NCBI GenBank assembly: GCA_040510575.1
Contig: JBEVIU010000152.1
Coordinates: 1-20,792 of the forward strand
Direction of reading: 5' to 3'
Source of the DNA: DASUMF01 sp040510575
Lineage (GTDB): Bacteria > Actinomycetota > Acidimicrobiia > IMCC26256 > DASPTH01
Length of the DNA stretch: 20,792 bases
The translations under genes were made by a program, and so were the position numbers. Positions 7,266 to 13,608 of this stretch are shown piece after piece. A model generated the notes under the pieces. It worked only from the letters and a program-made list of their open reading frames with translations. It made no database searches and had not been told where the DNA came from. Every line of letters starts with the position of its first letter. Within the stretch, counting starts at the first letter, position 1.

Positions 7266-7388
7266 CTACTTGCCCTTGTTGTTCCTGCGGACCTTGCGGC
7301 GCTGCTTCTTGCCTGGCGGACCGCCCGATCCTCCGGCGTCGGTGATGTCTCGGTTCGAGCTGGGCGACTTCGACTTTTGCTTTGCCAT
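7266..7388 (-). CDS. Small basic hypothetical protein (40 aa)
   Basis: 40 residues: an N-terminal MAKQKSKSPSSNRDITDAGG, a short Gly/Pro linker and a strongly basic end (GKKQRRKVRRNNKGK). It resembles small nucleic-acid-binding or ribosome-associated peptides only in composition. Support comes from the ATG lying exactly six bases after TAGGTT (leaderless pattern) and from a second small gene following within five bases. No family is recognised. Confidence 0.5.
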   Translation of the reverse strand: MAKQKSKSPSSNRDITDAGGSGGPPGKKQRRKVRRNNKGK

Positions 7389-7394
7389 GCTTGC

Positions 7395-7400
7395 AACCTA
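7395..7400 (-). promoter_or_regulatory. -10 hexamer TAGGTT of a likely leaderless promoter
   Basis: Read leftward, TAGGTT is followed by GCAAGC and ATG (7388). The expected transcription start is the A of ATG, which explains the absence of a ribosome binding site. Confidence 0.45.
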
Positions 7401-7477
7401 TCCAGTGTTGTGCCCCGAGACCCGGACGGAGCGACATACATGGGCCACCGCCCCCCGGTTCGCCCCTCCAGCGCGGG

Positions 7478-8332
7478 TCAGCGCGCCGCCTCGAGCAGCA
7501 CGAAATGGTTCGTCAGATGGGGCCAGTCGAGGCCCATCGCGTCGACCGCTCGGGGGAACAGGTCGAGCGAGATGGGCGCCGTCGCCTGGAGCAACCGCCA
7601 CAACGGGGCGCCGACCAGGGCTGCGTCGCGGCGCGCGAGTGGGGGCAACCGGCGCACCAGGTTCACCAGCTCGACCGCGATCTCCATGTGCGCGTAGCCG
7701 CGGTTGGGCTCGACGGCGACGACACGCAGGGCGGAGTCGGCGGCAACCGCTTCGTACTCCTGCACCGATCGATACACCACTGGATAGGTGCCCGCGCGCA
7801 CCTCGACGCCACGACGCACTCCCGATTCACGCACGATGATCGGACCGTCGGGAGCAAGGTGGCCAAGGCGGGTGAGCAAGGCCACGGCGTCGGCGCGGTC
7901 GAGGTACATCAGCAGGCCGCCGAGGAACACCCCGTCGAACTCTCCCTCGAGCGCCACCGTCAGGGCGTCGCCCTGCACCAGCTCGACGTTCGCTCGACCG
8001 GCCAGGCGGCGGCGGGCGGACGCGAGCATCCCGGCGCTCGCCTCCACGCCCACGACCCGGCCGTACTGCTGCGCGAAGAGCTCGGTCCAGGCGCCCGCGC
8101 CGCACCCGACGTCGAGGATCGCCGCATCCGCGCCGAGCCCGGCGAACCAGCGCTCGACCACTGTCTGCTCCAGCGCGAATCGATGCTCCACGCAACTGCG
8201 AGGCAGTCCTTGCTCGTGCGCCATGTACGAGGCGAATTCGGCCGCTTCCGCCGCATCCTCCCAGTAGGAACGGACCACCTCGTAGTCGAGCGCGGGCTCG
8301 TGGCCGTGTTCGCGACCCGCTCCGGTGGGCAT
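7478..8332 (-). CDS. Class I SAM-dependent methyltransferase
   Basis: 284 residues. Motif I, ILDVGCGAGAW (72-82), binds S-adenosylmethionine; the acidic residue E97 in VVGVEAS ends strand 2; VQGDAL (119-124) is the adenine-binding acidic motif; and FDGVFLGGLLMYL (132-144) is motif IV. The N-terminal SYWEDAAEAAEFASYM segment resembles lids of small-molecule methyltransferases. The C-terminal 90 residues are unusually Leu/Arg-rich and may be a substrate cap. The acceptor is unknown. It diverges from the nucleotidyltransferase/PLP fusion gene, so a role in modifying the same headgroup (for example N-methylation of an amino lipid) is possible but unproven. Confidence 0.9.
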   Translation of the reverse strand: MPTGAGREHGHEPALDYEVVRSYWEDAAEAAEFASYMAHEQGLPRSCVEHRFALEQTVVERWFAGLGADAAILDVGCGAGAWTELFAQQYGRVVGVEASAGMLASARRRLAGRANVELVQGDALTVALEGEFDGVFLGGLLMYLDRADAVALLTRLGHLAPDGPIIVRESGVRRGVEVRAGTYPVVYRSVQEYEAVAADSALRVVAVEPNRGYAHMEIAVELVNLVRRLPPLARRDAALVGAPLWRLLQATAPISLDLFPRAVDAMGLDWPHLTNHFVLLEAAR

Positions 8333-8402
8333 TCGAGCCGACGCTAGTGGCCGCTGAGGAGCGCCTCTCGAGGACCGCGCCCGTCCGCTGAAGTGGAATC
8401 GA

Positions 8403-8419
8403 TGCTAATTTCACGTGAA
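8403..8419 (+). promoter_or_regulatory. Extended -10 promoter with overlapping palindrome, upstream of the fusion gene
   Basis: TGCTAATTT (8403-8411) is an extended -10 element (TG-N-TAATTT), the most AT-rich spot in the 195-bp divergent region. A perfect 10-bp palindrome TTCACGTGAA (8410-8419) overlaps its end and covers the expected transcription start, as an operator would. The -35 is weak. The predicted leader is about 110 nt. Confidence 0.45.
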
Positions 8420-8527
8420 TCGTCGACTGAGACCCTCTCGCAATCGATGCCGCGCGTCCCAGCCCTCGCCCCCGGTCCCCGGGCGTGCGACTGGACGAGG
8501 ACGTAGCCATCGAGAGGCGGAGGCTCC

Positions 8528-10417
8528 GTGTTCGAGACCATCACCGTCGACCCCTTGGTGCCGCGCGCCGACATCGCCCTCGCGAGCTCACCCCCCGTGC
8601 GGCGGGCGCTCATCCTCGCCGCCGGCCTCGGGCAGCGCATGCGCCCGCTCACCACCGACGTCCCCAAGTGCCTCGTCGAGGTGAGCGGCGTGCCGATCCT
8701 GTATCGCTCGCTCCGGGTACTGGCTTCGGCCGGCGTCACCCAGGCGGTGATCGTGGTGGGCTACGAAGCGGCGCAGGTGCGGCGCCGGATCGGGACCCGG
8801 TTCGCCGACATCGACATCTCGTACGTCGACGCCCCGTCGTTCGACACCACCAACAACATCCGTTCGCTCTGGGATGCCCGCGCACACTGCGACGAGGACA
8901 TCCTCCTGCTCGAAGGCGACGTGATCTTCGATCGCGACGTGATCATGCGCCTGCGTGAGCACGCCTCGAGCAGCATGGCGGTCGCCCCCGACAACGCGAA
9001 CTTCTCAGGCACGGTCGTACGCCACGACGTGAACGGCCTCGTGACCGCGTTCATCCTCGGCGCCGAGCTCAACGGGCACCTCAACAGCACCGACACACAG
9101 AAGACGGTGAACATCTATCTCCTGCGCGCCGAGGCGCTGCGCACGAAGATCCTGCCCGAACTGTGCCGTCAGGTCGACGGGGGCAACGTGCAGATCTACT
9201 ACGAGACCGTCTTCCGGGATCTCGTCGCGAACGGCTCGTTGGCCGACCTCGTGGCCGTCGACGTGTCGCCCAGCCGTTGGTACGAGCTCGACGACCACCG
9301 CGACCTCGAGATGGCCGAGTTCGTGTTCATGAGTCGTGAGAAGCAGTTCGAGACCATCCAGTCGCTGCACGGCTCGCACTGGCGTTACGGCGTGGTCGAC
9401 CACTCCTACCTCTACAACCTCCACTTCCCTCCGCCCGCGATGCTCAGCGATCTCCGCGACGAGCTCCCCGAGGTGATCGCCAACTACCCCATCGGCCAGC
9501 AGGCACTCGACCGCATGGTCGCGGAGTGGACCGGCACCGACCCTGCCGGGATCGTGGTCGGCAACGGCGCCGCCGAGCTCATCAAGATCCTCGGCGAGCA
9601 GTTCATCGAGACGATGACGATCGCGGTGCCCTCCTTCAACGAGTACGAGAACGTGCTGCGGCCCGAGCAGCTCGATCGCGTCGCGGTGGATCCGACCACC
9701 CTCGACCTCGACCTCGGCGCCTTCGCGGAGTCGGCACGACGGGCGGGATCCAACGTGGCGGTGCTGGTGACACCCAACAACCCGACCGCGTTGTCGGTGG
9801 ATCGGCCGGCCATCCTGGAGTTGGCTGACCGCCTCGCTGCGCACGGCTGCCGCCTCGTCGTCGACGAGTCGTTCATCGAATTCTCCCGCGCCGGACGCGC
9901 CGCGAGCGTGGAAGGCGACGTCGACACCCATCCCAACCTCGTGGTGCTCAAGAGCATGAGCAAGGTCTTCGGCATCGCGGGGCTGCGCATCGGCTACCTG
10001 CTCACTGCCGACCTGGACTTCGCGGCTGAGGTGCGTTCGCACCTCCCGATCTGGAACCTGAACGGCCTCGCGGAGTCGTTCCTGCGCAGGGTCGGTCGCT
10101 ACCGGAACGAGTTCGCGACGAGCTGCGAGATGGTGCGTGACACGTGCCAGGAGCTCTTCCGCGCGCTGCGCGATGTTCCGGGTCTGACGCCGCTGCAGCC
10201 CGACGCGAACTTCGTGTTCTGCAAGATCACCGCTCCCGGAGTGACCGGGCACGAGCTGGCCCGACGGCTCTACGTCGAGAACACCATCCTGATCAAGGAC
10301 TGCACCTCGAAGACGATGCCCGACGCGGATCGCTACGTTCGCATCGCTTCACGCACCGCCGAAGAGAACCGCACGCTGGTGGCGGCACTGCACCAGCTCG
10401 GGCTCGACGGGTCGTGA
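8528..10417 (+). CDS. Bifunctional LicC-like nucleotidyltransferase / HisC-CobD-like PLP enzyme fusion
   Basis: 629 residues; the GTG start has GGAGG four bases upstream. Residues about 26-268 are a nucleotidyltransferase with the G-loop ALILAAGLGQRMRPLT (27-42), catalytic K47 in PKCLVEV, TTNNIRSLWDAR (107-118, as in LicC-type cytidylyltransferases), the metal-binding EGD (129-131) and WYELDDHRDLEMAE (251-264). Residues about 285-629 are a fold-type I PLP enzyme: TPNNPT (415-420), D446 in VVDESF, the Schiff-base lysine K479 in SMSK, GLRIGY (485-490) and a C-terminal VRIASRT (604-610). The final RT resembles CobD (threonine-phosphate decarboxylase) more than the GT of HisC. Likely role: make an amino-alcohol phosphate (or transaminate its precursor) and activate it with CTP. 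The overlapping CDP-alcohol transferase supports this. It differs from PntC-AepZ phosphonate fusions, whose transaminase is a different (PhnW-like) type. Confidence 0.9.
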   Translation: MFETITVDPLVPRADIALASSPPVRRALILAAGLGQRMRPLTTDVPKCLVEVSGVPILYRSLRVLASAGVTQAVIVVGYEAAQVRRRIGTRFADIDISYVDAPSFDTTNNIRSLWDARAHCDEDILLLEGDVIFDRDVIMRLREHASSSMAVAPDNANFSGTVVRHDVNGLVTAFILGAELNGHLNSTDTQKTVNIYLLRAEALRTKILPELCRQVDGGNVQIYYETVFRDLVANGSLADLVAVDVSPSRWYELDDHRDLEMAEFVFMSREKQFETIQSLHGSHWRYGVVDHSYLYNLHFPPPAMLSDLRDELPEVIANYPIGQQALDRMVAEWTGTDPAGIVVGNGAAELIKILGEQFIETMTIAVPSFNEYENVLRPEQLDRVAVDPTTLDLDLGAFAESARRAGSNVAVLVTPNNPTALSVDRPAILELADRLAAHGCRLVVDESFIEFSRAGRAASVEGDVDTHPNLVVLKSMSKVFGIAGLRIGYLLTADLDFAAEVRSHLPIWNLNGLAESFLRRVGRYRNEFATSCEMVRDTCQELFRALRDVPGLTPLQPDANFVFCKITAPGVTGHELARRLYVENTILIKDCTSKTMPDADRYVRIASRTAEENRTLVAALHQLGLDGS

Positions 10418-11079
10418 GGACCGCACCGGTGACGGATGACCGACGCGAGGAGGCAGCTTCGCCGACGATCCTGTCGCACGTCGTCGACGCGGCGAACCTG
10501 CTCACGCTGACCGGGATCGCGGCCAGCATCCTCGCCATCACGCTGGCGGTGCGCGGGGAGTATGCCGGCGCCGCGATCAGCCTCGTGGTCGCGTTCGCAC
10601 TCGACGTGATCGACGGCCCGGTCGCGAAGCGCACGCGCGGGCGCACGGTCGAGCAGGGCGCGTTCGGCGCCAACCTCGACTCGCTGGCGGACATGGTCTC
10701 CGCCGGCGTTGCCTTGGGTGTGGTGGTGATGTCGTACGGCCAGTTCCGCGCCGCCTATGTGCCGGTCGCGGTGCTCCTCGCTGCTGCGACCGCGTTGCGG
10801 CTCAGCTACTTCAACGTCCACGGCCTCGACGAGGGGTCTGCCACGTACACGGGGCTCCCCACCGACCTGGCCGTCATCATCTTCGTCGCGCTGATGCTCC
10901 TCGACGTGCTGCTCGACCTCGACGTCTTCCGGGTGGCGCTCGCCGTCGGCGGTGTCGCGATCGCCGCGTTGATGGTGAGCCCGCTGCGCGTCCCGAAGCT
11001 CGAAGGGCGCTGGTTCGTCGCGGTCCTGATGTTCGGTCTCGCGCTGGCCGCCGCGCACGCCGTCCGTCCCATCGCCTGA
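10414..11079 (+). CDS. CDP-alcohol phosphatidyltransferase family membrane protein
   Basis: 221 residues from a GTG that overlaps the stop of the fusion gene by four bases (GTGA). The CDP-alcohol motif is visible: D64, D67-G68, A71-K72, then G85, D89 and D93 in GANLDSLAD, near the end of the first helix pair. The usual AR is AK, and 12 rather than 8 residues separate it from the Gly. About six membrane segments follow, with the PssA-like signature ALRLSYFNV (127-135) and TYTGLPT (144-150). The enzyme should swap CMP from a CDP-activated group onto an alcohol in the membrane, most simply using the CDP-amino-alcohol made by its partner to build a phospholipid headgroup. A phosphatidylserine-synthase-like direction (CDP-diacylglycerol as donor) cannot be excluded. 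Confidence 0.88.
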   Translation: MRTAPVTDDRREEAASPTILSHVVDAANLLTLTGIAASILAITLAVRGEYAGAAISLVVAFALDVIDGPVAKRTRGRTVEQGAFGANLDSLADMVSAGVALGVVVMSYGQFRAAYVPVAVLLAAATALRLSYFNVHGLDEGSATYTGLPTDLAVIIFVALMLLDVLLDLDVFRVALAVGGVAIAALMVSPLRVPKLEGRWFVAVLMFGLALAAAHAVRPIA

Positions 11080-11154
11080 ATCGTTCTACGGACGTTTCAC
11101 CGCGCTCAGGACTCTGCCGGCCTCGACTGCGACCCACCTGTACGTCACCGCCTC

Positions 11155-11174
11155 CCCTCGCGACAAGCCGAGGG
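11155..11174. terminator. Weak bidirectional hairpin between convergent genes
   Basis: CCCTCG and CGAGGG make a 6-bp stem with an 8-nt loop in the 131-bp gap between the CDP-alcohol transferase and the SCO6745-family gene. A second palindrome, GGTCGCGACC, is at 11182-11191. No T-run is present, so terminator function is only plausible. Confidence 0.3.
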
Positions 11175-11210
11175 CGTACGAGGTCGCGACCGGCGCTGTC
11201 GTCGCTGCGG

Positions 11211-12032
11211 CTACCAGTCTTGGGCAGCGAGCAGGAGCGTGGCGAGCGGCTCGAGCGCAGCCATGAGCTCGTCGAGCTCACCGGGCTCGAGGCTCTCGTA
11301 GGGCGGCGCCGCGAGGTCGTCGGTGAGCGCCTCGACACGCTGTTTGACGGCGCGACCGGGTTCGTTCAGCCAACCGTCGTCGCCGATCAAGCCGCGATCG
11401 CGCACTCCGTCGATCACGGCCGCGAGCTGCGCGGCGGGGAGGTGGTGGATGCGTCCGAACTTCTCCGCGGGCATGCCCATGTCGAGAGCGAGGAGGACGT
11501 GCGCCTCGAGGCCGCCGACGCCCTCGATCATCAGGGCCGCGATGTGCCCGTCACCTCGGTGCTCGCGCAGCAAGGACGCGGCATGAAAGAGGCGAGCCAC
11601 CACGTCGTCGGGGATCGGGAGCGCCCGCAGTGCGGCGTACATCGGCCGGCCCTCGAGCGGCGCGCTGGTCGCAGCCTTGGTCAACAGCTCAGCGGCGCGG
11701 GCGAACGCGTGAGAGTCGACGTGATCGCCCAGGATCGTGCGCAACGCCTTCACACATCCCGTCTGGCGAGCGGCGATCGCCGCTGCTGGCGTGGTGGTGC
11801 TCCACACCTTCGGAATGTGGCGGGCCACTTCACCGGGAGCGAAGTTGTAGAACAGCGCGTCCACCACCTCCGCCGGGACCAGGCCCAGGGGTGCTGCCCG
11901 TCCAGCGAAGTAGATGTCCCAGTAGTCGGTGAACCCGAGGGCGAACAACGCCTCGTTGGCCTCGTCGGCCGAATAGGGGATGACACCGATCGGCTCGACC
12001 AGCTCGAACATCCGGCGTGCCATCGAGTTCAT
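11211..12032 (-). CDS. SCO6745-family protein
   Basis: 273 residues from the ATG at 12032, preceded by AGGAGGAG; the frame is open 26 codons further but without that signal. The N-terminal MARRMFELVEPIG (4-16), YFAGRAAPLG (41-50), FYNFAP (61-66) and REHRGDGH (156-163) are hallmarks of the actinobacterial SCO6745 family. It is mostly alpha-helical with no membrane segments. Part of the C-terminal half, with GRAVKQRVEALTDDLAAPPYESL, recalls winged-helix regulator wings. The function of the family is not established. It lies downstream of tRNA-Gly and a hairpin, so it probably has its own promoter. Confidence 0.85.
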   Translation of the reverse strand: MNSMARRMFELVEPIGVIPYSADEANEALFALGFTDYWDIYFAGRAAPLGLVPAEVVDALFYNFAPGEVARHIPKVWSTTTPAAAIAARQTGCVKALRTILGDHVDSHAFARAAELLTKAATSAPLEGRPMYAALRALPIPDDVVARLFHAASLLREHRGDGHIAALMIEGVGGLEAHVLLALDMGMPAEKFGRIHHLPAAQLAAVIDGVRDRGLIGDDGWLNEPGRAVKQRVEALTDDLAAPPYESLEPGELDELMAALEPLATLLLAAQDW

Positions 12033-12139
12033 GGTGCTCCTCCTGTTGCAACCGGGCGCTGCTACCGCGCACGCACGATCAGTTGGACGGTTGCGCGCAG
12101 CCAATCTCATCGCACGACGACCGGGGCATCACCGGCGGT

Positions 12140-12160
12140 CGTCGGGCCGTCCGCCCGACG
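12140..12160 (-). terminator. Hairpin downstream of tRNA-Gly
   Basis: CGTCGGGC and GCCCGACG form a perfect 8-bp stem with a 5-nt loop, about 42 nt beyond the tRNA 3' end and before the SCO6745-family gene. No T-run is present. Confidence 0.45.
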
Positions 12161-12201
12161 GGCCGATTCCGGCGCGTCGCTCGGCGACGGTCGCTCAGAG
12201 G

Positions 12202-12275
12202 TGGAGCGGGTGACGGGAATCGAACCCGCGTTCTCAGCTTGGGAAGCTGATGTTCTGCCGCTGAACTACACCCGC
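12202..12275 (-). tRNA. tRNA-Gly (anticodon CCC), CCA end encoded
   Basis: Read leftward, the cloverleaf is complete. Acceptor GCGGGTG pairs with CACCCGC, and the D arm is GTTC/GAAC. The anticodon stem TCAGC/GCTGA encloses the loop TTCCCAA with anticodon CCC. The T arm is GCGGG-TTCGATT-CCCGT (one G-U pair). The discriminator is T, followed by a genomically encoded CCA (plus-strand tgg at 12202-12204). It reads GGG glycine codons. Confidence 0.95.
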
Positions 12276-12281
12276 GAAGCG

Positions 12282-12304
12282 GGCCACGCTACCCGAGCGT
12301 GGCC
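12282..12304 (-). terminator. 9-bp hairpin spanning the lipoprotein stop codon and the tRNA promoter
   Basis: GGCCACGCT and AGCGTGGCC form a perfect 9-bp stem around a 5-nt loop. The stem contains the lipoprotein stop TAG and also TAGCGT (12286-12291), a -10-like hexamer just upstream of the tRNA. It could end the lipoprotein transcript while overlapping the tRNA promoter. Confidence 0.5.
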
Positions 12305-12615
12305 TTCGTGACCTTGCCGTCGTCGAGCTCGAACGTGACCCGGTCGTCGACGAAATCCTGGGTGAGCATGAACTGCTCGTCGTCCTCACGCCCGATGCGC
12401 CAGGGACGCTTGTCCTCCTCGGCGCGCGCGATCGCCGCGGCCTTGGTGAGACCGAGGTAGACGGATGCCGCGTCGGACGGTCGAGTGGTGCTGGTGCGCG
12501 CGCCTGGCGACTTGACCGCCTCCGACGAGTCGTCGGAGCCGCCACACGCGGCGACGGCGCCCGCGAGGAGGACCACGCCGAGCATCGCCGCCATCGTCCG
12601 TCGGAATCGGATCAC
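12289..12615 (-). CDS. Lipoprotein with peptidase-inhibitor I78-like domain
   Basis: 108 residues from a GTG. The N-terminus is a lipoprotein signal: basic RFRR, a hydrophobic core, and lipobox VAAC with Cys 24. A Ser/Thr/Pro-rich linker follows. The C-terminal domain YLGLTKAAAIARAEEDKRPWRI (53-74) through DRVTFELDDGKVTKATLG (91-108) resembles the potato-inhibitor-I/I78 fold, in which an exposed loop blocks serine proteases. The equivalent inhibitory loop here would be around DDEQFMLTQDF (78-88). It is probably exported and membrane-anchored. The GTG sits six bases after TACGTT, matching a leaderless promoter. Inhibitor function is inferred from the fold resemblance only. Confidence 0.8.
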   Translation of the reverse strand: MIRFRRTMAAMLGVVLLAGAVAACGGSDDSSEAVKSPGARTSTTRPSDAASVYLGLTKAAAIARAEEDKRPWRIGREDDEQFMLTQDFVDDRVTFELDDGKVTKATLG

Positions 12616-12621
12616 CCGTGC

Positions 12622-12627
12622 AACGTA
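12622..12627 (-). promoter_or_regulatory. -10 hexamer TACGTT of a likely leaderless promoter
   Basis: Read leftward, TACGTT-GCACGG-GTG leads directly into the lipoprotein gene. It is almost the same sequence as the element before the next gene upstream (TACGAT-GCAACG-GTG). Confidence 0.5.
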
Positions 12628-12651
12628 CCCACGGTGCGCGGGAACGCTCGC

Positions 12652-12936
12652 TCAGGCGGTGATCGAGGCGATCCCGGCCACCATCACCAGGAACCCGATC
12701 GCGGCGAAGAAGACGGTGCGTCCGACCGGGACCTGCGCGAGCTCGCGCTTCTCGGCCGGGCGGGCCTGCGAACGCACCGGGCTGCCCGGGCGCGCCCGCG
12801 CCACGGTGGTGGCGCCGATGCGGTCGGCGTCGGCCTTGCGCCGGATCAACGCGTAGACGTTGGCCACGAACAACGCCGCGCCGACGGCCACGATCAGCTC
12901 GCGGAGGACGTCGTCGTAGAAGGCGCCGAGGATCAC
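12652..12936 (-). CDS. Small two-helix membrane protein
   Basis: 94 residues if it starts at the GTG at 12936, which is chosen because TACGAT lies exactly six bases upstream. An ATG at 12960 would add eight residues (MPAPYDAT) but would place that -10 element inside the gene. It has two hydrophobic helices, about ELIVAVGAALFVANVYALI near the N-terminus and VFFAAIGFLVMVAGIASIT at the C-terminus. Between them is a basic cytoplasmic-type loop rich in Arg, Lys and Ala. No family is recognised. It lies between the DUF2269-like gene and the lipoprotein on the same strand. Confidence 0.7.
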   Translation of the reverse strand: MILGAFYDDVLRELIVAVGAALFVANVYALIRRKADADRIGATTVARARPGSPVRSQARPAEKRELAQVPVGRTVFFAAIGFLVMVAGIASITA

Positions 12937-12942
12937 CGTTGC

Positions 12943-12948
12943 ATCGTA
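12943..12948 (-). promoter_or_regulatory. -10 hexamer TACGAT of a likely leaderless promoter
   Basis: Read leftward, TACGAT-GCAACG-GTG; this spacing is used to choose the GTG at 12936 as the start of the small membrane protein. Confidence 0.5.
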
Positions 12949-12991
12949 CGGCGCTGGCATCGGGCGTCGCCGGTCGGCTCAGAAACAGGCG

Positions 12992-13513
12992 TCAGAAACC
13001 AGGTCGCCAGACCATCAACGAGAGGATGACGATCACGAACAGGTTGAGGACCAACCCCGTGGGGGCGACGCGCTTGGCGAGGCCCATCATCTCGGTGATC
13101 TCCGGTGGCATCACGCCGCCCGACATGTCGGGCGGGTTCTCCTGCATCTGGCCCATGAGCGCGCGCATCCGCTTGAGCGCCGGGCGCAGGACGCCGTGCG
13201 ACAGACCGAACGCGATCACGAAGAGGACGATCGAGAGCCAGATCCAGGTTTGCGAGAACTCGATGACGCTGTCGCTCATGCCCACCAGCGCGCATCCGAG
13301 GACGAACACCGCGATGATGAAGTACTGCGCGATCTCCGACACCTTGAAATTCGCATCGAAGATGGCGAGGCCACCGGGCCCGGGGTGCTTGCGCATCTCG
13401 AGGCTGTACAACATGTTCAAGAACACCGCGCCGAACCCGATGATGGCGCACAGGATGTGCAACATCAACACGAATTTGTAGAAGCCGCCGTAGTACGCGC
13501 CGACGATGAGCAT
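12992..13513 (-). CDS. DUF2269-like integral membrane protein
   Basis: 173 residues from the ATG at 13513, which follows GGGGAGGG; the frame is open 55 codons further upstream, but that part is low-complexity and overlaps the divergent promoter. Four membrane helices are seen at about 12-36, 60-80, 87-107 and 151-169. A cytoplasmic loop (110-150) contains KRMRALMGQMQENPPDM. The first helix, KFVLMLHILCAIIGFGAVFLN, resembles the DUF2269/CopD-like start with a histidine in the membrane, so haem or metal binding is conceivable but not shown. Its ribosome binding site lies in a hairpin. Confidence 0.8.
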   Translation of the reverse strand: MLIVGAYYGGFYKFVLMLHILCAIIGFGAVFLNMLYSLEMRKHPGPGGLAIFDANFKVSEIAQYFIIAVFVLGCALVGMSDSVIEFSQTWIWLSIVLFVIAFGLSHGVLRPALKRMRALMGQMQENPPDMSGGVMPPEITEMMGLAKRVAPTGLVLNLFVIVILSLMVWRPGF

Positions 13514-13519
13514 CGGTCC

Positions 13520-13541
13520 CTCCCCGCTCGAGTCCGGGGAG
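13520..13541 (-). promoter_or_regulatory. Hairpin masking the ribosome binding site of the DUF2269-like gene
   Basis: Read leftward, CTCCCCG (13535-13541) pairs perfectly with CGGGGAG (13520-13526) across an 8-nt loop. The 3' arm is part of the ribosome binding site GGGGAGGG, six bases from the ATG. Folding would hide it. Confidence 0.45.
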
Positions 13542-13608
13542 CGTACTCCGACGGCGAAGCCCGACCGCCGAACCGTCGCGACGTTCCACAACGTGGTACG
13601 AACACGCG

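Noticed and set aside
9005..10252. A 415-codon minus-strand open frame inside the nucleotidyltransferase-PLP fusion gene
   Set aside because: Low-complexity antisense of a gene with complete catalytic motifs; no independent start signals.
8528..10417. Interpretation as a PntC-AepZ phosphonate fusion
   Set aside because: The C-terminal PLP domain is HisC/CobD-like rather than PhnW-like, and no PEP mutase or phosphonopyruvate decarboxylase is in the window. It is kept only as an alternative.
11220..12311. A 363-codon plus-strand open frame across the SCO6745-family gene and the tRNA
   Set aside because: It runs antisense through a tRNA and a recognised protein family.
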